The translations under genes and the position numbers were made by a program. A DNA stretch of 64,000 nucleotides, taken from assembly GCA_005406025.1 (NCBI GenBank), contig BGZK01001330.1, positions 1 to 64,000 of the forward strand, written 5' to 3'. Positions 11,812-21,557 of the stretch are shown one piece after another; position 1 is the first letter of the stretch, and every line of letters begins with the position of its first letter. The notes below the pieces were generated by a model. It ran no database searches, was not told where the DNA came from, and worked only from the letters and a program-made list of their open reading frames with translations. The stretch is from Eumeta japonica (taxonomy: Eukaryota; Arthropoda; Insecta; Lepidoptera; Psychidae).

Positions 11812-13164
11812 CTAGTTGAGAGAAGGCGAATGTCCATCGTCCCAAACTACGTCAATGCTTGGCCACTTGGTCTGCAAGCAGGTAAGCATTGGGTCACTGC
11901 TGGCAGCACGCAAAGGACATTCCAGTAGTGCCGCACGCCCTGTTCGAAAGACCACACGTCCACCTGGATTACTTCGAGGTAATCCATTATAATGTAGCAA
12001 TGTAAATGTATCTGGTGCACCTCTTTCACATCCAGGGAAAAATTCATCCATAAAAGCACTCAAAAGAATGATTCCTAGATTTTCAGAATCCAATTTTTTT
12101 CTCATAAGTTCCACATACTCTGGTTCACTCACAAGATCCGCCGCACATAAAACGTCTTGTAAAGCTGCTGAAGGAATGAAGTTATTACCTTCAGGATCAA
12201 AAGAACGAAAAATTCTTTCAGCAGATTCACCAACAGTCTCTGGAGCAGCTAACCTTCTTTCAAAAGAAAACAACACAGTTAAATGTGTCTCTGAGGCTAA
12301 TACCCAAACAGGATGCTTAGGATTTTTATAAAAAGATCCTACAGTACAATACTGCATGTGTTCCATTATAGTCAGAAAACCAATATCATTTTGCCGTTCA
12401 ATGCCACGTAATCGTAGACCTCCCACAACCTGCTCATGATCCCACACATGTGCTACTGCTCGACCTGTCAGCATTAAATTGATAAGGCCTTGAGATCCAT
12501 AGCCATAAGTTGAATGTATTAGAGGGTCCGAAAGTTCAGCAAGTTCTGCCTCCACAATGCTTACACCTTTACTAAGGATTACACTATACAACAATAATAA
12601 CACTCCATATTTGTCTTTAAGGATACGTATGTTTCTGGTATAGAAAGACTCGACTTCAGATATTGTTTGAAACGAATGCACTTCTAATCGTTGATGAAAG
12701 TAGTCAATGGGATCACATGCATCTTCTACAGTAACTCTTCCAGTACTGGTTTCAGGTTCATTATCAATTTTTCGGTATACGGCTACATTATACTTAGAAG
12801 CTAGACACTGGCTTAATATGGAACAGACTGCTCTAACAAGTAGAGAGTTACACTTTTCAGAAGTTAAATCTTGAAAACAATGTCCTGGTGTCTCAGATAA
12901 AAGTATTTTCAGTAGAAAACCTTGTACAGGGGCTATAGCAGCGCAAGGACCCCCTTCTTGCTGAATTAAAGCACTAGGTTCATCAGCGCTAAATTGAAAA
13001 CCTTGTGCCCATCGTCTAAACACATCTTCTTTTACATTGGCACCCCATAATAATTGCCTAGTAGAACTCAACTCCTGTTCTAATGAAGCAGTTCCAGCGC
13101 TCATGCTTTGTCTATCAATTCTTCCAGAAGTACTAGTTTCTGATTCGTTCGGTCCGTTTAACAT
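11812..13164 (-). CDS. MINDY3: MINDY-3 deubiquitinase homologue (FAM188A)
   Basis: A 450-residue cysteine protease of the MINDY family, which cleaves K48-linked polyubiquitin; the human protein has 445 residues. Visible features: a tryptophan-rich N-terminal segment (LLWGANVKEDVFRRWAQGF); the nucleophile motif EGGPCAAIAPVQ with Cys74; YGYGSQGLINLMLTGRA near 220-235; the ETHLTVLFS motif with catalytic His294; an EF-hand-like insertion characteristic of MINDY-3 (about 316-376, FDPEGNNFIP then LGIILLSAFMDEFFP); and the conserved end TKWPSIDVVW...SPSLN. The start at 13164 is chosen because a splice acceptor precedes it at 13193-13194 and the spliced leader has upstream in-frame stops. Met21 would align better with the start of the human protein and could also be used. 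The coding sequence has no intron. The frame extends to 13218 only by reading intron sequence. Confidence 0.93.
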   Translation of the reverse strand: MLNGPNESETSTSGRIDRQSMSAGTASLEQELSSTRQLLWGANVKEDVFRRWAQGFQFSADEPSALIQQEGGPCAAIAPVQGFLLKILLSETPGHCFQDLTSEKCNSLLVRAVCSILSQCLASKYNVAVYRKIDNEPETSTGRVTVEDACDPIDYFHQRLEVHSFQTISEVESFYTRNIRILKDKYGVLLLLYSVILSKGVSIVEAELAELSDPLIHSTYGYGSQGLINLMLTGRAVAHVWDHEQVVGGLRLRGIERQNDIGFLTIMEHMQYCTVGSFYKNPKHPVWVLASETHLTVLFSFERRLAAPETVGESAERIFRSFDPEGNNFIPSAALQDVLCAADLVSEPEYVELMRKKLDSENLGIILLSAFMDEFFPGCERGAPDTFTLLHYNGLPRSNPGGRVVFRTGRAALLECPLRAASSDPMLTCLQTKWPSIDVVWDDGHSPSLN

Positions 13165-13384
13165 TTGTAAATCTCGTACTACGCTACACCATCTAAAAAG
13201 AAAGAATGTATTAAGCATGGTAATACAAAAGCAAATTTAACCATGTACAGATAATCACTCAAATGCAATCAAGCGTCGTAATTAATAAGTTAGTTGTATA
13301 ACGTATTAATGAAAATAATATTAACTAATTTACATAAATCATAATCTTTAATCGTAACCACGTAATACTTACAACACAGCTCAT
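13165..13384 (-). other. MINDY3: MINDY3 5' leader: short intron and upstream ORF
   Basis: On the minus strand a consensus donor (GTT|GTAAGTATT) follows position 13373 and an acceptor (TTTCTTTTTAG) ends at 13193, defining a 180-bp intron (13193-13372). An ATG at 13384-13382 lies 12 nt before the donor. After splicing it would form a six-codon upstream ORF (Met-Ser-Cys-Val-Met-Val-stop) ahead of the main start at 13164. The transcription start is not identified. Confidence 0.55.
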
Positions 13385-14375
13385 AGTTAGTCTTGCAGGA
13401 TTTATTATTTTTCTATTCGACCGTAAAATAGAGAGTGTATTTCTTATTATTTGTGTTATAAATTCTCCATTAATTAAAAGAAAAACACTTCTAAGTAGAA
13501 AATAAAACCTTATTTCAGCAGCTTACGACATATAAGCTGCCATATTTTTTAAGAAAAATAACAATTGTCACCAATGTTACCAAATATTCAGAATTGAAAA
13601 TTGACATCAATTCTAAAATGTACTTTGTACAATGATACAAAAATATGAAAACGAATAAAATAATTAAGCACAAGCCAGTACTTATTTCTTAATACTCATG
13701 AAAAGAATTAATTTCTTCAGATAACTCTCGATTAAATAAATTTCAAATTAAACCCAATAATAGTTAATACTTATAGTTGGCAACATTGACCATTATTTTT
13801 CATCCCAAATTAAATTTAATAAGAAATTATTAACGTTTATACAAAGTACATTATATATACATATAAATATTTTGGAAATTTAGCTATTATTAAAAAACTA
13901 CTTTGAAAAAAGTATATTTTTAACCTTCATTTTCAAAAATATGTTTTCCGTTATTGTAGGATACATTACAGACCAGTCTTAAAATTGTTTAACTATAACA
14001 TTTTGATATGCAGGCTGTCTCATAAATCGCGCATCCAATTGTTGGTATCGAAAGAGAAAAATATTCTGAGCCCAAAAATCCATGTTTGGAATTTTTCGAT
14101 AACGTAGTTAATTAATTAATGAAAGTAACCAATCAGGAGTGCGCTACAGAAGAATAAAAATTGAGTGGGGAGGCAGTAAGGGACGCGAGAGTGAGATGGA
14201 CCAACCGTAGACGGCGGACGTAATAAAATATTATTAAATAAATTATTATCCAAACTAGTTTTCTTTGCTACATTTAACATTTTTCAATCTCATTTTCGTT
14301 AGCCAGAGTCTAATATCTTGAACATTTTCTTATTTATTTCACGTGAATTATTTATTTAAATTTTTTTGCTGTAAA
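13385..14375. other. MINDY3: Upstream flank of MINDY3, AT-rich
   Basis: The first 100 bases should contain the MINDY3 promoter, but no TATA box or other clear element is seen. The rest is AT-rich intergenic DNA. A short GC-richer patch at 14130-14220 has no recognisable function. Confidence 0.35.
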
Positions 14376-14484
14376 GAACTTTTTTAATACATGATATGAT
14401 ATAAAAAAAATACATAGCAATTGTACATAAGAACTTTTTAATACATGATATGATATAAAAAAAATACATAGCATTTGTACATTT
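14376..14484. repeat. Two-copy tandem repeat, about 55-bp unit
   Basis: 14376-14430 and 14431-14484 are nearly identical (gaacttttttaatacatgat... then ...atacatagcaattgtacat). Differences are one T in a homopolymer, one base near the end and a short tail. A recent local duplication. Confidence 0.85.
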
Positions 14485-15116
14485 TATTGTGTCTTATATT
14501 AATAAGTATATTTTATCTGCTTGTATTCAGAACAGGTTTGCTGTAAAAATGCAAAATGATGTTAAGATTTGTAAAATTCAATTCGATCAACATAAAAAGA
14601 AAAAAAAAAATGTATAAAAACTGTACTTTAAGATATATTCAATATCAACATATATTGTACTTGAATATTATCTTTAAAGTGAAGAACATATCGTATGTTT
14701 ATATAGGCCGTTGTATGTTTATAAATATGTGTTTGCCGTTTTTTAATTTCATAATTTCTTTGACGTATTACATTCTTTTCCTTTCTGTAATCGTATTCTG
14801 GGATTGTAACTTCTATCTCGTTTCTTCACTCTTCCTTCTCTGTGATCTTTAATCTCACAAAAACGTCATGGGTGTTGGGTGTTGACGAAGTTTTTAGAAT
14901 TATTTTATTATTTTTGTTTTAGAATTAATTATTTTTTTTTCATTTTGACATGTTAGGTTCGACAGTCAGTCTTTTAAAATATGTGTAATTGGTGCAAGTG
15001 ATGATTTATTAATGTGGAGTACTAGTGATACGTGTTATGTTTTGTAATTGTTTCGCCAAGATGAAAAGTAAAATCTTTAGGAACGGGACGGCAACGGTTC
15101 GTCTTATAGGTTTGTA
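14485..15116. other. AT-rich intergenic DNA
   Basis: No gene recognised. A short plus-strand frame from 14556 is hydrophobic only because of its T-rich composition, and I do not support it. A lone ATG at 15061 opens a short frame of no known family. Confidence 0.4.
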
Positions 15117-15344
15117 CAGATATTAGAAATAATTTTAAATAACTTAAGAACTGCCATAAGTTTAATACAAAATGAAGTATAACAAAAACTACAATGGTGT
15201 AATGAATTACACGCTGTTTGCGACTTAGAAAAACGAGATGGCCCGTACCACTGCTGTGTTTATAATTTGTGGCATATTGTTAATACATATCATGAATATG
15301 ATCCTGATATAAAGAAAAAAATTGTGGTGTCTGATAATGCTTAA
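15117..15344 (+). pseudogene. Unidentified coding-like segment with one in-frame stop
   Basis: In one frame the sequence reads ILEIILNNLRTAISLIQNEV, a TAA stop (15180-15182), then QKLQWCNELHAVCDLEKRDG and a further 33 residues (including PYHCCVYNLWHIVNTYHEY) to a TAA at 15342-15344. Composition is protein-like (Cys, Trp, charged and aromatic residues) and unlike the AT-rich frames nearby. A splice acceptor (TTTGTACAG) sits just before 15120. I do not recognise the family. It may be a terminal exon with a nonsense mutation, an exon starting after another acceptor (TTAG at about 15229), or a decayed gene. Confidence 0.3.
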
Positions 15345-15868
15345 CATATTCTTAAATATCTGTGAAGCTCATAAAATGTAGTGCTCTAGGATAGTGTAAA
15401 TTTTTCTTTAATATTATAGTGTCATTTTCAAAATGAATTAAGAGCACAATTTTAGGTAATTTTTAAAGCTAAGGACCCTTCCACCATCTCTTTTCTAACT
15501 GACAAAAGTCATTTAAAGTAAAATTTTGTGTTCCATATCTTCTTTTTAACGAGTTTTAGCCTGAACATCCATTAAAAGGATGATATGGATAACAAAATTA
15601 ATTTTTAATTTGTCTTTTTGTCATATAGCAATTTAAAAGGACATAGTGGAAGAGACTCTAAGACTGTGTTTACCAGTGCAACATAAAATAGTTTAAATAA
15701 GTACATTTCGACAATGAGTGTGAAAACAGGAAATCTTAAAACTACCATCATAATTGTTTTAATAAATAGCTGTTGATATATATGTATAAGATTTTTTTAA
15801 TGAATTGATTATGATTATAGGACTAAGTTTGTTACTTGTCTGATTTGCTTGTAATGTATATCTAATAC

Positions 15869-15873
<5 letters not shown>
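15345..15873. other. AT-rich intergenic DNA
   Basis: I see nothing beyond AT-rich sequence with frequent stops. Confidence 0.4.

Positions 15874-15938
<65 letters not shown>
15874..15938. repeat. (TA)n microsatellite
   Basis: An uninterrupted alternating TA run of about 65 bp. A tyrosine/isoleucine-rich minus-strand frame across it is an artefact of the repeat. Confidence 0.95.
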
Positions 15939-15941
<3 letters not shown>

Positions 15942-16666
15942 GGCACATATATGGTTTATTTGATATAATGTAACAAGCATATAGAAAAATTATCTATGAG
16001 GGTTTATAATCGCACTAATGTAAATAAGTGAAAAAGTAACATGAAACTCATATTAGATCTGTTTACAGTCAAAGGCCCTTCATCCTAAGTAAGATTCTGG
16101 AAACTTATGCACTAAGATGAGAAAAACTCACACCAATGTTCCACTGCCTTATCCTCCAATACACCTAAATTTTTATTTATTTAATTGCCTAAAATATATA
16201 ATAAATACTTAAAACTTTGTCTCATTCAATATGTTTTTTCATTTATTGTGCAAAATGTATGATTAAATTCCTATAAGCCATAGCAAAAATTTTTTCTAGT
16301 GCAATTTTATTTTTGGAATATTTATTTTCTTACAAATTGTATCATATTACCTTGATTTTTAATCAGTAATGAAATTTTTGGTTGAATACTTTAGGTTTAA
16401 TTTCTAAAAGGATCCATACCAAACAATATTTTTCAATATATGTACTGTATATTTGAGAAAATATACTTCAAGCCTTAACATGTATTGCCTTTTAACATTG
16501 AATATGTAGAATTGATACAATTTTATTATAATTACTTATTAAAAATTTATAAGTAATATGATTATTTAATTAGAATTAAAACAGTTTTAATATATATTTT
16601 TTTATTATTTTCTTGTAAAGTTGTATTAAATTTCTCAATCGGGTTTTAGTCATCCAACACCAGGGG
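15939..16666. other. AT-rich intergenic DNA
   Basis: No feature recognised. Confidence 0.4.
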
Positions 16667-16862
16667 CAGTGGCGGCGCTAGGCGTCGGCGACGTCGGCGA
16701 CCGCCGACGGCCTCGCACCTGAAGGGGCCTCGCAAACAAAAAAGTTTTGCCTGCAAGTTATTAAAAAGAGGCCTCGCAAAAAGTTTTGCCTACAAGTTAT
16801 TAAAAGGAGGCCTCGCAAACCTGATGTCGCCGACGTCCACGAGTGGTGTAGCGCCGCCACTG
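16667..16862. mobile_element. hAT-type MITE, 196 bp, with target-site duplication
   Basis: The ends are a 14-bp inverted repeat, CAGTGGCGGCGCTA and TAGCGCCGCCACTG. Flanking 8-mers ACCAGGGG (16659-16666) and ACCAGGGC (16863-16870) match at 7 of 8 bases, as expected for a hAT-type insertion. Inside is a roughly 40-bp unit (ggcctcgcaaa...aagttttgcctgcaagttattaaaa) repeated twice plus a partial third copy (16728-16820). Confidence 0.8.
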
Positions 16863-16870
16863 ACCAGGGC

Positions 16871-17652
16871 ATACCCTACCTACTAAAAACATAAGTCAGA
16901 CTATAGGGCTTGGACCCGATACTGCCACAGAGTATATACTTATCTAGGTCCAGCAGCAATCCAGTAAACAAGACAAGATAATAAAACAGATTATAACACA
17001 GGTTCTCTCTACTTAATGCAATATCAGAATAAAAAAATACATAGTGTCTCATTTAAAATTTAAAAAAAATGAGTTAAAATGGGTTGTTGTACATTTTCTA
17101 TAATATAATTTAGAAAATGTGATATTTTTGATTTTTTGAAACTAATTTATATATGCCTCAATTGATTAGAGAAATAAGTACCATTATTATGACAAATTTT
17201 TGCATGATGTTATAAAATTAAGTATAACATTAATTTTGATTTTTGTAGTATAAAACATATTTTCCCTGGTTTTCTAATAGAAGGTTTAAGATTATTCAAT
17301 CTGGAGATGGCAAGAAGTAATAAAAAACATTTTGAAAAAGAAAATATTTTTTAGTTTTTCTTTAAAAATTTTAAATATTTCCAATAATTAAAAGAGAACA
17401 TCCGTTTCTTCCCATATTATTATTTTTCTTACAGCTAAGTATCAAAACCTAAAAAAAAATAACTAAATTGTGGGGTTTTTATATTTCGAAGTTAAATGAT
17501 TAAATTACTTACTATATGTAAAAAGATTGTTCATTATCTACCTACTAGATATCTCAACATTTTTTTAACTGCAACTTTTTACTAATTAATTATTGAAGTT
17601 TGTAGAAAGTTACTAAAATGTATATTTTATTTTTATCAGGTTTATTGTATTA
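16871..17652. other. AT-rich intergenic DNA
   Basis: No gene or structured repeat recognised. Confidence 0.4.
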
Positions 17653-18039
17653 TTGATAGTATGGATAATAAATATGTCTTTGCAACTCTTTGTCCAACTT
17701 GCTACTCTCCTTTTTGGAATTATGAAGACAAAAACTCCTACATACTTACATGAACATCTTATATGGCCCTGTTCTGGCCGTTTTACTAGTTTTGCCATTT
17801 CTCTTCATAAAACTTTCACATTTAAGGGCAGCTTCAAGTATGCCACTATGAAAATATGGAACAATATCACATTCCTGTTGTACAACTTTCCCACTATTAA
17901 TTTGTCTAAACACTCTTTGAAGAATCACATTTTGTCACTGCAAATTGATGGCATTACTGATCACCTGCTCTATAACTGTCTCCATATCCTTGAAAAAAAA
18001 AAAGTAGAATTTTCTTTGTTTATTTTATATCTGGTATGA
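17653..18039 (+). pseudogene. C-terminal remnant of a non-LTR retrotransposon ORF2
   Basis: A 128-codon frame contains LATLLFGIMKTKTPTYLHEH, then TFKGSFKYATMKIWNNI and NLSKHSLKNHILSL. This order resembles the region after the reverse transcriptase in CR1/jockey-type elements (a 'xxxLWNxLP...SLxxFKxxLxxxLL' pattern). An A-rich tract follows. No reverse transcriptase is present nearby, so this is a 5'-truncated copy. The assignment rests on motif similarity only. Confidence 0.45.
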
Positions 18040-18589
18040 TACCGGTAACGACTACATTTCACAGTGCAATATTTCTAACACTTCCATGGCTTTGTGTGTA
18101 TAAAGTGTTTGGCAGGGCTACCTGGACTAGATTTTAAATTTTCAGGGCCCAGGTGAAAATCAGTGCTTTGGCCCAGGCTGTAGCATTTTGTTGAGCTAGT
18201 CACCCCTTTTTTTAATTTGAGAATTGATCTAAGATAATGATTATTTTATGTTTTGAAGTAAAAACATTTCTCTGTATTCCAGAAAATATTGAATTTATTA
18301 CTTAAGTTCCTTTTCAGATTTTCTATTGTGTGATTTTCATTTTTATGGGCCAAATAAAGGATTATTTATTTACTGTGATTATGAACATAGCAAAATTTAA
18401 AGGCTAATATCTATTTATTGTTTGAAATAGGAATTGATTCAAAACTAAAATTGACTGGTGATTGGCTAAAATAATGATTCTTTTTTGAATTTATATATCA
18501 TATTAGCCTTTTACTGAAGCTCCACTTGTGTATTCATGAAATTAATTCCTTCATCTGGTATATTGCTTCATCAAGAATCCAAAATTTTA
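18040..18589. other. AT-rich intergenic DNA
   Basis: Nothing clear. 18110-18200 (ggcagggctacctggac...ggcccaggctg) is slightly GC-richer and may be an old repeat. Confidence 0.35.
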
Positions 18590-18880
18590 ATCGCTATCCA
18601 ATTCTCGATTCTGATCCTGGTCCTGCTCTCTAAGTCCATTTCTTTTATTCCCGATTCAATTGCAGTCCCAATTCTGATTTCGATTCCTGTCTGATTTAAT
18701 GTGGGCCGATTCCATTCTCAATTCTGACCCCACTTTAAAATTTTGGTCCCAGTACTACTACATTCTGATTCTGGCCACACTTTAGATTGTAATTTTGATT
18801 CCACACTCAATTTTGATCTGATTTTGATCCTAGTCTCACTTTCAATGCTGTTTCTCGACCTGTGTGAATTTTAATTTTGC
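18590..18880. repeat. Degenerate GATTC/CCGATT satellite-like tract
   Basis: Some 290 bp of imperfect hexamer-like units (attctgattc, gatcctggtcc, gattccattctcaattctgac). Related tracts lie at 23655-23825 in the same orientation, and at 38250-38320 and 42960-43430 in the complementary one. Non-coding. Confidence 0.6.
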
Positions 18881-19319
18881 TATCTAATCACGCTTCTGTT
18901 CCGGCATGTAACATATAGTTAGTTTTATAGTAACCAAATTAATGGTTTAACCATGGAATATAAACATAGTGTTTATGATTTTTCATAAAAAAAATTTTCC
19001 TCTTTCAGTCGAATTTCTGAAAATCCTTTTCAGTGCTTGTCATGTTATAACAGGAATCTCTACAAAATGTCAAATCTCTTTACTTTTTGGGTTGGGCTGT
19101 GCCATATATCATTTAGTCGATTTATTCTTTATATATTTAGATTTTTCAAAAGCATAATTCAACATAAATTATTATTTCACAAAAGAAAGTTATGCAAAAC
19201 TTTTATTATAATAGCTCTTCTAGAGTTAGTGTGTTTAAAGAAGTTGAAATCCTATTTCATCTCCAAATTATAAAAGATAAACAAATGTTTTCCAAAATTT
19301 TCAAATATTTAATTTTTCT
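18881..19319. other. AT-rich intergenic DNA
   Basis: Two overlapping short plus-strand frames (18969-19157, 19037-19273) are phenylalanine/leucine-rich products of base composition. No gene supported. Confidence 0.35.
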
Positions 19320-19560
19320 AGTGACCATTGCTGATTAGTGACACTTGCTTTTGAACTAGAAGGAATTGTGTTTGAATCATATCAACAGGCAACTTATGAG
19401 TTTTTAACTTAAATTAACTTAATCATTTGTCCCATTCCTCAGATAGCAACATTAAAACACCAGTCACTGTCACCATTCATTGGTGATAATTGTCATTAAA
19501 AATCCTTAACCTGAATTAAGCCAGCTTCAGAGCCAGTGGGCCTCAAGGTCTATTAATCTG
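19320..19560 (+). mobile_element. SINE-like repeat (same family as 51560-51800)
   Basis: It shares ordered blocks with the reverse complement of 51560-51800: 'ttgaactagaaggaattgtgtttgaatc' (a tRNA-like B-box region), 'aa(c/t)t(t)atgagtttttaa', 'ggtgataattgtca' and 'ccagtgggcct(c)aa'. The pol III promoter region is more decayed here than in the 51.6-kb copy. Confidence 0.5.
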
Positions 19561-20254
19561 AAATGAAAAGACTGTGGAGAATGTTTCATCAATCAGATGT
19601 AAAAAATCTGACTTCACATTCATAGCATATGAGGTAAAAATATCTTATGATATAAAAGAGGCTATGTGTTACAATTTAAATAAGCTAACTAGGGAATGAC
19701 TTATAATGTGTATGAGTTTTTAATCAATAATATAAAATTATCTCTGAAAATGTCCAGTATCAACTGCTTGTCATGCTCATTGAATGATGAACAAGGGGTT
19801 TCAATGTGGCTTAATCAAATTAACTGGTTAGTGATTAAAATGTTTACCATCTGTCTTGAAAGCAACAAAATAACACACTGACCACATTTCATTGTGGGCT
19901 ATGACACATATAAAGTACACATTGCATTGTAATTGCACGCCTTATGCGCGAGCGTAGTTATGCTTCTACTGTCACCTGAAAATCCTGTGTAATCACGATA
20001 ACTAAAAAACTATTTAACTTTTAAACTTAATTTCTTTTTCAATCTCATCACTAACCGATTGGGAATAACTGAATTGAAAATCATAGCTTGATGTAGTACC
20101 GATTAGCTGTAATTGAATTTTTTTACTCACAATTATTCATGTTTTGATCTGTCATTTTGCTTAAATATGTGAAATGGAGATTGAAATGAATGTTTAATGT
20201 TTTTGTAATTGCCAACAGATGGTGGTAATAATATTAAAAACAAAACTACTATTT
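19561..20254. other. Intergenic DNA
   Basis: A short open frame at 19696-19881 has no recognisable domain. Nothing else seen. Confidence 0.35.
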
Positions 20255-20340
20255 TCACCCAAGGATAAGCTGTATGATTTAGTTCAACTGTTTAGCTTTA
20301 AGTCGCGCGCGCAAGGTGCCCGGGTTCAAATCTGTCCTAA
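20255..20340 (+). repeat. tRNA-like pol III promoter remnant
   Basis: TAGTTCAACTG resembles an A box and GGGTTCAAATC a B box, with suitable spacing. The arms do not pair as a cloverleaf, so this is a tRNA-derived SINE head or tRNA pseudogene, not a working tRNA gene. Confidence 0.35.
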
Positions 20341-21509
20341 AATTTGTTTTATAACAACAATTATTGCATAATAATTTTAATTAATGACATCGGGAAAGTT
20401 TTGAAGAACTTCAAAAAGGATTTTTGGTGAAAAGCTCATATATTATCATTAACTTCTAATTTAAATAACATGTATGTCACAAGCGCTTAAGGCATGCACA
20501 TTCATAGTAATGTGTACAAAGACCTAACCGACATTTTTGTTAATTTGTAGTGTCAAAGACACGTTGTGGGCAGGTTAGACATGAAAGTGACAAAATGGGA
20601 TAGACACTATACAGTGTAATAGGCAGTGCTCTGATGATTCAACATCTCGAGCTGAGGAGCCCCTACCAAGCTTAATAATAATCTAAATGAAAGGTCATGT
20701 AGATCTAATAAGAAAGAAATATAGTTTTATACATTTTTTATGTCCACATGTACAAGTTAATTATTGCATTGTAAGATGGGTCAGAATGAAGTTATGAAAA
20801 ATTTTTTTTTTAAAAAGCATTTTTGAGGGGTATTTGAGCCATTAGAGAGGAGGTGGCCACTGCCGCCCATGAATACTGGCAACCGAGTGTCCATGTTAGA
20901 GTGTTTTGTTCTGTTGCAAGAGTGGGACCTCGCCGAATCTTTAATGTTAATAACTTCAAATCACTATGTCTTGTAAGAGGTTTAGATAAATCTCTGTGTA
21001 AACTAGTATATATAAACCTTTAGCTTAGATAAATTGTAGTTTTATAACTAGATTTGGATAAACAGGTTTGTAGAGATATGTAGATTTCTTTTAAAATGTT
21101 TTAACACATGTACTATTGCTGCTATTGATGCAGGTGTAAGCAGGGTGTAGGCTCTATATGAGTGTACAGAGAGCATGTACATTCTGATGTGTTTTTGTAT
21201 TTTTGACTACATTTTTCAAATTCATCCTTCAAAATGTGACCAAATGAGTGACTCTATTTTAAACCAATAAATTCTATTTGACCCAGATTAAAAATTTGTC
21301 ATTGATTGGAAGCCATACCATCAAGACAGCTATGCTATTTTACATTATCAATTCCGGGCTGTGCCAGAGCTTCGTGATTCGGCATCCTGTATAACTACTA
21401 GTACCGATAGGCCAGCTTACTGTCACTAGAGCTGTCGTTTAATATATCAAATGATCGACTTTTTGAAGGATCGTTGAGTTTATTTCATGGACATGTAAAA
21501 TGGATTTAT
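20341..21509. other. AT-rich intergenic DNA
   Basis: No gene recognised. A few GC-richer patches (20620-20680, 20850-20930, 21330-21430) look like old repeat debris but match nothing I can name. Confidence 0.35.
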
Positions 21510-21557
21510 GAAGTAAAACTCATTCAAACATGTTTATGTTTGAATGAGTTTTACTTC
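21510..21557. repeat. Perfect 22-bp hairpin with 4-nt loop
   Basis: Arm 1 (21510-21531) starts GAAGTAAAACTCATTCAAAC. After the loop GTTT, arm 2 (21536-21557) is its exact reverse complement. Confidence 0.95.

Noticed and set aside
15759..15980. A minus-strand frame rich in Tyr-Ile repeats
   Set aside because: It is the translation of the (TA)n microsatellite.
20255..20340. A possible tRNA gene
   Set aside because: A- and B-box-like words are present, but the acceptor, anticodon and T arms do not pair.
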